From Thermoplasmata archaeon (GTDB taxonomy: Archaea; Thermoplasmatota; Thermoplasmata; UBA10834): a DNA stretch of 12,613 nt. A program made the translations under genes and the position numbers. Of this stretch, positions 1-6,814 are shown piece by piece (position 1 is the first letter of the stretch; each line of letters starts with the position of its first letter). Where the stretch lies: positions 8,216 through 20,828 of the forward strand of contig DUKU01000112.1 of the NCBI GenBank assembly GCA_013329135.1, written 5' to 3'. The notes under the pieces are model-generated. The model did not search any database and was not told the DNA's origin. It saw only the letters and a program-made list of their open reading frames with translations.

Positions 1-861
1 ACCGTCCACTGGGACAGCGATGTGAACCTGATATCCGACGGGGACGTCTACTGGGGAGCCTCTTCACCGAGAATCATCGAGACCACAGGCTACGCTGCCA
101 TGGCGCTAAATGGGGAGTTCGGACACGCGACGACCGTTGGTGGGGCCGTGAAGTACCTCCTGGACCACAGGGGCGAGCTGGGCGGCTGGATGTCCACTCA
201 GGACACTGTCGTCGCTTTCCACGCCCTGGCCGAAGTGGCCGGAGGGAACTCCGTCGAGGACGTCCAAGTACAGGTCCTTGTCGAAGGGGCCATCATCGAG
301 ACGATCGACATGGGAGAGTTCAACAAGGATGTCACATACATCATCGACCTGAGGCCGTACCTGGCGAACGTGACCAACGTATCGGTCTCGTGCACAGGAA
401 TCGGCTCAGTGCTGTACTCGATCTATCTCGAGCAGTACGTGCCGTGGCCCGACGAGCCCGAGTCGTCCCCGTTCCTCCCGCTGACCGTCACATACGATGC
501 AACATCCATCGCAGTGGACGACAGGCTCGACGCGCACCTGTACCTGCTGTACGATGGGGACGCGGCCGTGATCAAGATGATACTCGTCGACCTGCGCGCA
601 CCCATGGGCTTCATGTTCGACCTCTCCGAGTTCGACGCGCTCGACGCCCAGGGAGTGATATCCTCGTACGACTACAACGACCGGCAGGTCATAGTGTACA
701 TCACCGACGTGGAGTCGGGAGTGCCGATCGAGTTCGACTACTCGCTCGTGGCCGAGATGCCGATTGAGAGCACGCTCCAGGGTGTGGTCGCGTGGGACAT
801 GTACGACCCCGAGAACCTGAGGTCTGAGACGCTACCTGTGGTGTTCGAGGCCGTCGAGTGA
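1..861 (+). CDS. alpha-2-macroglobulin-like protein, 3' part only
   Basis: The frame is open from base 1, so the gene is cut by the window edge and the 286 visible codons are only its C-terminus. The first ~80 residues look like the end of an alpha-2-macroglobulin/complement thioester domain: an alpha-helical barrel repeat (ETTGYAAMAL near residue 27, then AVKYLLDHRGELGGW and STQDTVVAFHALAE). The last ~120 residues look like the receptor-binding domain of that family, including APMGF, a IVYITDV strand and the MYDPE signature near the C-terminus. There is no C-terminal membrane anchor or sorting motif in view. The signal peptide and the thioester Cys-Gly-Glu-Gln, if present, would lie upstream of the window. 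Family members trap proteases covalently; some bacterial versions protect the cell envelope. That role here is inferred. The GTG at 22 is an internal valine codon, not a start. Confidence 0.75.
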   Translation, partial: TVHWDSDVNLISDGDVYWGASSPRIIETTGYAAMALNGEFGHATTVGGAVKYLLDHRGELGGWMSTQDTVVAFHALAEVAGGNSVEDVQVQVLVEGAIIETIDMGEFNKDVTYIIDLRPYLANVTNVSVSCTGIGSVLYSIYLEQYVPWPDEPESSPFLPLTVTYDATSIAVDDRLDAHLYLLYDGDAAVIKMILVDLRAPMGFMFDLSEFDALDAQGVISSYDYNDRQVIVYITDVESGVPIEFDYSLVAEMPIESTLQGVVAWDMYDPENLRSETLPVVFEAVE

Positions 862-925
862 CGGCCCTGGCCGAAAAGGATTAACTCACCGATGGCTCAT
901 CAGGTTCGTTCACGGGGTTCGGGGC

Positions 926-2491
926 ATGGCAGCGGGAACTGGAGGACTGAACGGGTTCAGGCTCAAGGCGAGGGAGAAGATCCTCGTCCAGCTGTACCTC
1001 CACAGGTGCGAGCCCGACGAGGGCGTATTCCCGTTCGAGGTGACCCAGAAGGGGCTCTCGGACCACCTGGGTCTCCGCAGGAGCCATGTGGCAGTCGCCC
1101 TGCAGGAACTCACCAAGGACGGTTTCGTCGAGGTCGTCAAGGGCCACGTCGAAGGCGCCGAGAGGAGGCAGAACGCCTACTGCGTCACTTCGAAGGGCGC
1201 CGACACGGCCACGACGGTCCGGGAACGGCTGCTGGATATCGAGGTCTCGTTCGAGGACGCGAGCGGCACGAGCACGGTCAAGATCTCAGAGATCGTGACA
1301 TCGCGCAGGGCAAGCCTCGCATCCATCATCAACCAGCTGGACAGGGGCGGGCCGGTCAGGGACGAGATCGCCATCATGACCAGCCCGGAGAAGAAGCTCA
1401 TCTCGGTCTTCTGTCCGACATGCAAGAAGCAGATCGAGGTTGACAACGTCTTCTTCGAGGAAGAGGTCGGGTTCGACTGCCCTGGCTGCGGAAGGCCCTA
1501 CAGGATCGTGCCAGCGCTCAAGAAGGAGGAGCCATTGCAGGAAGGGGGCGCTTCCCACGCCCGTGCGCAGTCGAACGCAACGGCCGTCATCGTTATGGCC
1601 GTGATCGTCGCGATGGCTGTGACGTTCTTCTCGGTATCGGTTTGCCTCTCGACCGTATTCATGGCAGCTGCGGGGGCGGGCATCGTGGTCTGGGCGCTGC
1701 TGAGGACGCAGGAGCACAGGGTCCCCAGGCCGAGGACTCCCTTGAGCGCGCTTACATGGACGGCCCTGCTCACCCCGGTACTCCTGCTACTGTGGCACTT
1801 GACGGTCGCCGAGGTCGATCTACCCGAGACCATGACTGTGATGGCCCCGATCTGGGCTGGACTCGCGATCACGTATGCAGGCGTGTTCTATTTCCTGCCG
1901 GAATTCAAAGGTGACGGCCTCCTGTCATCTGGCATCGTCCTGATACTCGTCGCCGCCACGACGATGTTCCTGGAGGAGTTTGGAATCGTCGACGTGGGGA
2001 TGGCTTTGGTCGTCGGCATCAGCGGAGGAGCCATGGTCATCCTGTCGACTTTTCATCCCATCGACAGGGACGCCGCCGTGCTCGACGGGGCCATGTCCTT
2101 CGGGGCGTTCCTGCTCCTGCTCACAGGTGTCGTGCTCGTCCGCGAGAGCTCAGAGACCATCGACTTCGTGGCCGCGGGCGCAGTGGCCCTGCTGGGGGTC
2201 ACATTGATAGGCCTCAGGATAGCGAGGGAGAAGACCGGCGTCAAGGACCTATCGTTGCACCTGGTTGCGTCCATTCCCCTGACCGCAGCCGCATGCCTGT
2301 TCGTGCTCGGACTCTTCCTTCTCAAGGGCGGGTCGTTAATCGCTGGCGCCGCGGAGCTGGCCGCTGCCGCACCCTTCGCGTACTTCGGCCACAAACAGGT
2401 GTTCAGCGACGACTGGCCATACAGAGTCCCTCTTGTCGTCGTCTTCGTCGCGGTCATCCTGATCGTGATGGCCGCGGGGCTCCTCACCTGA
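926..2491 (+). CDS. membrane-anchored winged-helix/zinc-ribbon protein
   Basis: The protein has 521 residues in three parts. Residues ~12-105 resemble a MarR-like winged helix: a helical region, then QKGLSDHLGLRRSHVAVALQ as helix-turn-helix and a wing with GFVEVVKG. Residues 163-188 form a four-cysteine zinc ribbon (CPTC at 163-166, CPGC at 185-188). Residues ~216-520 hold about ten to eleven hydrophobic helices, the first pair at ~216-259 and the last at ~500-520. This looks like a one-component regulator whose DNA-binding head is tethered in the membrane, with the membrane domain as sensor, transporter or anchor. I recognise no named family for the membrane part, and no ligand can be proposed. 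The start is the first in-frame ATG, 64 bases after the macroglobulin gene; ribosome-binding site and TATA box are weak (AT-rich spot at 880-886), so cotranscription with the upstream gene is possible. Confidence 0.8.
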   Translation: MAAGTGGLNGFRLKAREKILVQLYLHRCEPDEGVFPFEVTQKGLSDHLGLRRSHVAVALQELTKDGFVEVVKGHVEGAERRQNAYCVTSKGADTATTVRERLLDIEVSFEDASGTSTVKISEIVTSRRASLASIINQLDRGGPVRDEIAIMTSPEKKLISVFCPTCKKQIEVDNVFFEEEVGFDCPGCGRPYRIVPALKKEEPLQEGGASHARAQSNATAVIVMAVIVAMAVTFFSVSVCLSTVFMAAAGAGIVVWALLRTQEHRVPRPRTPLSALTWTALLTPVLLLLWHLTVAEVDLPETMTVMAPIWAGLAITYAGVFYFLPEFKGDGLLSSGIVLILVAATTMFLEEFGIVDVGMALVVGISGGAMVILSTFHPIDRDAAVLDGAMSFGAFLLLLTGVVLVRESSETIDFVAAGAVALLGVTLIGLRIAREKTGVKDLSLHLVASIPLTAAACLFVLGLFLLKGGSLIAGAAELAAAAPFAYFGHKQVFSDDWPYRVPLVVVFVAVILIVMAAGLLT

Positions 2492-2499
2492 CTGAAATG

Positions 2500-2506
2500 G
2501 TATATA
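2500..2506 (+). promoter_or_regulatory. TATA box of dph6
   Basis: The sequence gtatata lies in an otherwise GC-rich gap. Archaeal transcription normally starts about 25 bases beyond the TATA centre, which falls at about 2528-2530. That is downstream of the ATG at 2523 but just ahead of the ATG at 2535, so this box argues for the second start codon. Confidence 0.65.
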
Positions 2507-2534
2507 CGCCGGCCGAGGATACATGGACGAGTCC

Positions 2535-3209
2535 ATGCGGGTCTCTGCTCTGTTCTCGGGAGGTAAGGATTCCGCCTACGCGGTCTATCTGGTCCAGCAG
2601 CAGGGCTGGGATGTGGCGAGCCTCCTGACCGTGATCCCGAAGGCCGAGGATTCGTACATGTTCCACGTGCCCAACATACGCTGGACCACGCTCCAGGCGG
2701 AGGCGATGGGCATCCCCATAAGGACGAGGGAGAGCTCTGGCGAGAAGGAGAAAGAGCTCGACGATGTCGAGGCACTCATGAGGGCCGAGGATGTCGACGG
2801 GTTCGTGTCGGGCGCCATCGCGTCGGATTATCAATGGTCGAGGCTCAACGGCATATGCCACAAGCTTGGAAAGCCGCTCCACTCGCCCCTGTGGAGGAAG
2901 GACCAGAGCATGCTCCTCGAGGACATGGTCCATGCGGGTTTCAAGTTCATGGTCGTGGGCGTCTACGCCCACGGGTTCGACGAGGGGTGGCTGGGGAAGG
3001 TCATCACATCGGCCACCATCAAGGAACTCGAGAGGCTCAGGGACAGGTACCGGATCAGCGTCTCCGGGGAGGGCGGGGAGATAGAGACTTTCGTGCTCGA
3101 CGCGCCCCACTTCTCGAAATCAGTGCACATCGAAGAGGCCGAGGCGAGCTGGCGCAGGGACTCCGGCACGTATATCATACACAAGGCGTCGCTGGAGAAG
3201 AAGGGTTAG
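2535..3209 (+). CDS. dph6: diphthine--ammonia ligase (Dph6 family)
   Basis: The product belongs to the PP-loop ATPases related to yeast Dph6, which amidate diphthine on elongation factor 2 in the last step of diphthamide synthesis, using ATP and ammonium. The ATP pyrophosphatase motif SGGKDS is at residues 8-13. Family blocks follow in order: GAIASDYQ, RLNGICHKLG, SPLW, the VYAHG...WLG stretch, and GEGGEIETFVLDAP near the C-terminus (commonly GEGGEYET; here Ile replaces Tyr). The 224-residue length is normal. I chose ATG 2535 because it gives the family-typical N-terminus MRVSALFSGGKDS and sits just downstream of the start site predicted by the TATA box; ATG 2523 would add four residues. The gene has its own promoter and converges on the aminomutase gene. 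In archaea this modification is a core function. Confidence 0.9.
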   Translation: MRVSALFSGGKDSAYAVYLVQQQGWDVASLLTVIPKAEDSYMFHVPNIRWTTLQAEAMGIPIRTRESSGEKEKELDDVEALMRAEDVDGFVSGAIASDYQWSRLNGICHKLGKPLHSPLWRKDQSMLLEDMVHAGFKFMVVGVYAHGFDEGWLGKVITSATIKELERLRDRYRISVSGEGGEIETFVLDAPHFSKSVHIEEAEASWRRDSGTYIIHKASLEKKG

Positions 3210-3239
3210 GAAGGGTTTTGGGGGAAGGTATTTCGGCCG
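3210..3239. terminator. short convergent gap with T-run
   Basis: Only 30 bases separate the stop codons of dph6 (+) and kamA (-). A T4 run at 3216-3219 and a T3 at 3231-3233 could act as weak oligo-T terminators for the plus-strand transcript. No stem-loop and no comparable T-run for the minus strand are seen. The call is tentative. Confidence 0.25.
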
Positions 3240-4541
3240 TCAGAAGTTCGTGCACTTCGAGGCCTTGTCTTCCTTGCCGTAGGCCTTCCTGCGCTCCGCC
3301 CTCATCGTGCCCTCAGGTATGAGGCACAGCTTCTTGCCTGACAGGACGCCCGCAACACCCTCCTTCGACTCGAGGTACTTGTGGGTCTCGCACAGTCTGC
3401 ACGCTGGCGGGCATCTGCTGACCCTGTCGCCCTCGACCTCGGGGAACTGGAATATGCCGCCCTCGTAGTTCCTGAGTATCACGCGCTTGTCGGACATGGA
3501 TATGAGATACTGCGGCCCGACCGGGATCTTCCCTCCGCCCGTCGGGGCGTCGATCACGAACTCGGGGACGGCGAAGCCGGATGTGTGACCCCTGAGGTTC
3601 TCGATGATCTCGATGCCCTTCGCGGTCGCGGTCCTGAAGTGCTCCAGCCCCTTCGCGATGTCGCACTGGTAGATGTAGTAGGGCCTGCACCTGATGTACA
3701 CCAGGTCCTGGACCAGCTTCTTCATGATGACCGGGCAGTCGTTCACGCCCTTGAGGAGGACGCTCTGGTTGCCCACGGGTATGCCGGCGTCGACGAGCAT
3801 CTCGACCGCCCGCCTCGATTCAGGAGTGACCTCGTTCGGGTGGTTGAAGTGCGTGTTGAGCCAGATCGGATGGTACTTGCGGAGCATCCGGACCAGCGCG
3901 GGGGTTATCCTCTGCGGCATCACGACAGGGGTCCTGGAGCCTATCCTGATGATCTGCACATGCTTGATCTTCCTTAGCTCGCGTATGACCTTCTCCAGCA
4001 ACGCGTCCGAGACGAGTAGGCCGTCGCCGCCAGACAGAAGCACGTCCCTGATCTGGGGCGTGTTCCTGATGTAGTCGATACCCTCTTCTATCTCATCCCA
4101 GCCACGCGCGTGGTCCGTGGTGCCTACGATCCTGCGCCGGCAGCAGTGCCTGCAGTACATGCTGCACTGGTCAGTGAGCAGGAACAGGACCCTGTCGGGG
4201 TACCTGTGCGTCAGGCCTTCGTGGGGCGCATCGGTCGTCTCGCCGACCGTGTCCTCCATGTCGTCCTTCGATATGTGGAGCTCATGGGACGTGGGGACGG
4301 CCTGCTTCCTCACAGGGTCCTCGGGGTCGTCGGGATCCATGAGCGACGCGTAGTACGGCGTGATGGCCATCCGGAGGTACTTCACGGAGTCGCGTATCTC
4401 CTCCTTCTCCTTGTCCGAGAGGTTGATGACCTTCGCGAGGGTGTCGACATCCGTGATGCGGTTCTTGACCTGCCATTTCCAGTCCGACCACTGCTTCGCA
4501 GTGACGTTCTTGTAGAGAGGTATTTCCTTCCACTTTCTCAT
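3240..4541 (-). CDS. kamA: L-lysine 2,3-aminomutase (radical SAM)
   Basis: This radical SAM/PLP enzyme converts L-lysine to beta-lysine. The cluster motif CSMYCRHC gives C126, C130 and C133 for the 4Fe-4S centre. K338 in PTGGGK is the expected PLP Schiff-base lysine. D294 (YQCD) and D331 (VIDAP) correspond, with an offset of one, to the two aspartates known to bind the substrate amine in the Clostridium subterminale enzyme, so lysine is favoured over glutamate. C269 with the C-terminal cysteines C377, C381 and C384 may form the structural zinc site described for that enzyme. The length, 433 residues, is normal. In methanogens the partner is acetyltransferase AblB, making the osmolyte N-epsilon-acetyl-beta-lysine (the gene is then called ablA). 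No ablB is adjacent here, so the fate of beta-lysine is open. The gene stands alone between convergent dph6 and a divergent kinase gene. Confidence 0.9.
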   Translation of the reverse strand: MRKWKEIPLYKNVTAKQWSDWKWQVKNRITDVDTLAKVINLSDKEKEEIRDSVKYLRMAITPYYASLMDPDDPEDPVRKQAVPTSHELHISKDDMEDTVGETTDAPHEGLTHRYPDRVLFLLTDQCSMYCRHCCRRRIVGTTDHARGWDEIEEGIDYIRNTPQIRDVLLSGGDGLLVSDALLEKVIRELRKIKHVQIIRIGSRTPVVMPQRITPALVRMLRKYHPIWLNTHFNHPNEVTPESRRAVEMLVDAGIPVGNQSVLLKGVNDCPVIMKKLVQDLVYIRCRPYYIYQCDIAKGLEHFRTATAKGIEIIENLRGHTSGFAVPEFVIDAPTGGGKIPVGPQYLISMSDKRVILRNYEGGIFQFPEVEGDRVSRCPPACRLCETHKYLESKEGVAGVLSGKKLCLIPEGTMRAERRKAYGKEDKASKCTNF

Positions 4542-4590
4542 CGCCAGGCCCCCTTTGACCTATGTCTCTGAAAAAGGGTATAGGTTCCCC

Positions 4591-4598
4591 CTATTTAG
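4591..4598 (-). promoter_or_regulatory. probable TATA box of kamA
   Basis: Read on the minus strand this is ctaaatag, about 53 bases ahead of the kamA ATG. It predicts a leader of roughly 25-30 bases containing a purine run (aaaggggg) ahead of the start codon. kamA would therefore be one of the few genes here with a leader rather than a leaderless mRNA. Confidence 0.45.
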
Positions 4599-4774
4599 AT
4601 TCCATGCAGGTCGGCGAGCGCGTTGGGAACCGAGAAGGGCGGCCGAGCCAGACCCATGAATCTGGTGCGGACCACCAAGGCGCGTGTCGAGGACGTACGG
4701 GGGGGAGTCCGAGCGAGCCCAGCTTCTTTGACTCATCCCTGATCATGACCTCCGTCTTGGCGCGTCCGAGCAAC

Positions 4775-4798
4775 TCAATGCCTTTCCGAGGCAATTGA
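4775..4798. repeat. imperfect inverted repeat upstream of kinase promoter
   Basis: The arms tcaatgcct and aggcaattga can pair over nine base pairs with one bulged A (4794) and a five-base loop (ttccg). The repeat ends ten bases before the TATA box at 4809, a position typical of activator or repressor sites in archaeal promoters. It could equally be an RNA hairpin. No T-run follows, so it is not an obvious terminator. Confidence 0.4.
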
Positions 4799-4808
4799 AC
4801 CTGCCCGA

Positions 4809-4816
4809 TTAATATC
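4809..4816 (+). promoter_or_regulatory. TATA box of the histidine kinase gene
   Basis: The sequence ttaatatc is centred 32-33 bases before the ATG at 4845, predicting a leader of only a few bases. A second AT-rich patch (ctatatc, 4826-4832) is too close to the start codon to serve it. The bases ggaagg directly abut the ATG. Confidence 0.55.
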
Positions 4817-4844
4817 TAGGTACGGCTATATCCGTTTCGGAAGG

Positions 4845-6743
4845 ATGGCAGGGGAACCGCATTCAGGTGCACCAGGAGATACTCCCAGGAACGAGGATAC
4901 CGCCCTCGCTAGCAGGGTCCTCGACATAGCCTTAGCGGTGTTGTATAACAAGGATGAGGACCGGATACTCGAGGTCGTCGGCCGATCCATGATGACCCTG
5001 TTTCCTATCAAGAAGTTTGTGATATATGTCACGGACAAGAAGACCGGGGAGTGGAGAATCAAGTTCATCGTCGGATATCCGGAGGATCAGGCGAAGGAGA
5101 TCACGGGGGTCGTGTACTCCCGGGATGCCTGGGATGAGTCGCTCCAGGTCTACAGGAAGCTCGGAGCACTCACTTATCTCGCGCCCGGGGAGGACGTGAA
5201 GATAGACGACTTCGACACCGCGTTCTACAGGGGCTTCCCCAAGGAGATGCCCCCGAGGAAGTCCCCGGAGCACTGGCACATGATGGATTTCATCGACACC
5301 ATCCTGTTCGACAAGGACGGCAAGGAACTCGGCGCGTTCGAGATACTCGAGACGACAGACGGGATGATCCCGTCGAAGGAGGTCATTTCCAAGATAGAGG
5401 TCCTGGCATCCATCTCGTCCATCGCACTGGACCTTGCCAACCTGTCACGGTCCCAGGAGGCCCTGATCGGAGCGAACAGCAACAGGGCCAGGATATTCGC
5501 CAAGATGCTCAACATCGCGAACAGGATGGTCTCGCTCAGAAAGGGGGAGCTCATCCTGGTCACGGCCACTGACTTCCTCAATTCCGAGCTCGGGTTCAGG
5601 AACGCGAGGGCGGCCATCTGGAACCAGAGGTACAACAGGTACATGTTCATCTCACCCACCGGGTTGCCTGACAAGGACGAGACACTCACGAAGGACACGG
5701 TGTACGATGATTGCGAGGACACTTACCGGTTCACTGAGGACCTCTACTGGATACCGGCCAGGCAGCTGAACGAGAAGCGAGTCGCGCTCATGCCATTCTC
5801 GGCCGCGGAGGCCGATGGGATAATGACCGCGCGCGAGTCGCAAGGAGAATCGACCCCCCATGAAGACAGGTTCGATCTGTTCACTGTGCCTCTGAGGGAC
5901 AGGACGAACGACGTCGTCGGCGTGCTCTACGGGACCGACAGGGACAGGGACAACATGTTCGAGAAGGACCTCCTTGAGCTCATGGGGGTCTTCAGCTCGA
6001 TGGTGTCTCTCGCGTTCAGGAACAGCCAACTCATCAGGGAGACGATACAGACGAGCGAGGACCTGGACATGATGAACCGGCTGCTGTTCCACGACATATC
6101 CAACTACAACACGGGCATCGGAAGCTACCTGGATGTCGCCGCGAGGCCCGAAGCGTCCCCCGAGCTGGAGGAGAAGGCGCTCGGTCTTGCGATGAAGCAG
6201 CTCGAGCTGAGCAACGACCTCATCAACAGGATCAGGAAGCTCATATACATACGCGAGAAGGGCACGGAGAAGATGCTCACGATAGACCTCGTCTCCACCA
6301 TCGCGAGCCTCGCGGAGGAGATGAGGGCGGCCAGGATGGACAAGAAGCTGGACATCACACTGAAGTCGGAGGAGAGCCAGTGCCTCATCCGCGGCAACGA
6401 GCTCATCCATGACCTCTTCCAGAACCTGCTCAACAACTCGATCAAGTACGACCGGAGCGAGACGGTCAAGATAGACATCTCGATCAGTAAGACCGTCGAG
6501 GATGGGAAGGAGTCCTGGGACATATCCGTCGCCGACAGGGGTGTGGGCGTCCCAGACGACAAGAAGGAGCAGATATTCGACAGGTTCGCCCCGAGGATAT
6601 CCGGAGGGAAGGGGATCGGCCTCGGCCTGTCGATCGTGCGCACGATCGTGGACAAGTACGGCGGGATCATATGGGTAGAAGACAGGGTCGAGGACGACTC
6701 ATCCCAGGGCGCCGTGTTCCATGTCCTCCTGCCAGCTGCGTGA
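4845..6743 (+). CDS. soluble GAF-GAF sensor histidine kinase
   Basis: The 632-residue protein has no signal peptide or membrane segment, so it should act in the cytoplasm. Residues ~22-200 and ~213-400 look like two GAF-type sensor modules (for example GAFEILETTDG in the first, VVGVLYGTDRDRD in the second). A dimerisation/phosphoacceptor helix follows with LLFHDISNYN at 413-422; H416 is the likely phosphorylated histidine, and the HDIxN pattern resembles archaeal kinases. The ATPase domain has the N box (QNLLNNS, 526-532), G1 (DRGVGVP, 564-570), F box (IFDRFAP) and G2 (GGKGIGLGLS, 587-596). All look intact, so it is probably active. No response regulator is encoded nearby, so it is an orphan kinase. 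Few cysteines (C290, C513) and no PAS or heme motif are visible; the signal cannot be named. Confidence 0.88.
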   Translation: MAGEPHSGAPGDTPRNEDTALASRVLDIALAVLYNKDEDRILEVVGRSMMTLFPIKKFVIYVTDKKTGEWRIKFIVGYPEDQAKEITGVVYSRDAWDESLQVYRKLGALTYLAPGEDVKIDDFDTAFYRGFPKEMPPRKSPEHWHMMDFIDTILFDKDGKELGAFEILETTDGMIPSKEVISKIEVLASISSIALDLANLSRSQEALIGANSNRARIFAKMLNIANRMVSLRKGELILVTATDFLNSELGFRNARAAIWNQRYNRYMFISPTGLPDKDETLTKDTVYDDCEDTYRFTEDLYWIPARQLNEKRVALMPFSAAEADGIMTARESQGESTPHEDRFDLFTVPLRDRTNDVVGVLYGTDRDRDNMFEKDLLELMGVFSSMVSLAFRNSQLIRETIQTSEDLDMMNRLLFHDISNYNTGIGSYLDVAARPEASPELEEKALGLAMKQLELSNDLINRIRKLIYIREKGTEKMLTIDLVSTIASLAEEMRAARMDKKLDITLKSEESQCLIRGNELIHDLFQNLLNNSIKYDRSETVKIDISISKTVEDGKESWDISVADRGVGVPDDKKEQIFDRFAPRISGGKGIGLGLSIVRTIVDKYGGIIWVEDRVEDDSSQGAVFHVLLPAA

Positions 6744-6782
6744 CCCACACACGATTCCGGTATCTGGACCCTTTTCACAACG

Positions 6783-6791
6783 GATATATAT
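6783..6791 (+). promoter_or_regulatory. TATA box of the surface protein gene
   Basis: The strong TATA element gatatatat is centred about 28 bases before the ATG at 6815, which predicts an almost leaderless mRNA and rules out longer in-frame extensions into the kinase gene. Confidence 0.7.
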
Positions 6792-6814
6792 GGCCATCGG
6801 GGATTCACCGCCAC

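Larger units (their letters stand above)
4542..4844. other. 303-base intergenic region, no convincing gene
   Basis: This gap separates divergent kamA and the histidine kinase gene. The small open frames in it have no recognisable domain, no ribosome-binding site and atypical composition. It contains several short inverted repeats: ccaga/tctgg (4648-4652 with 4661-4665), overlapped by tggtg/cacca (4663-4667 with 4673-4677), which could form alternative hairpins, and a longer stem-loop at 4775-4798. I do not recognise RNase P RNA, SRP RNA or a C/D-box RNA. A regulatory region or an unrecognised small RNA is possible. Confidence 0.5.

Noticed and set aside
2053..2775. A 240-codon minus-strand open frame
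   Set aside because: It is antisense to the membrane regulator and dph6, has a Ser/Pro/Arg-rich translation, and shows no recognisable motif or start signal.
4562..4798. Small open frames on both strands of the 303-base gap
   Set aside because: They have no ribosome-binding site, no family resemblance, and overlap the promoter elements of the flanking genes.
5652..6410. A 252-codon minus-strand open frame
   Set aside because: It lies wholly inside the histidine kinase gene and its translation is a low-complexity Val/Arg/Leu/Glu mix without domains.
6671..6814. A 48-codon N-terminal extension of the surface protein
   Set aside because: It overlaps the kinase 3' end, runs through the TATA box, and would bury the signal peptide.
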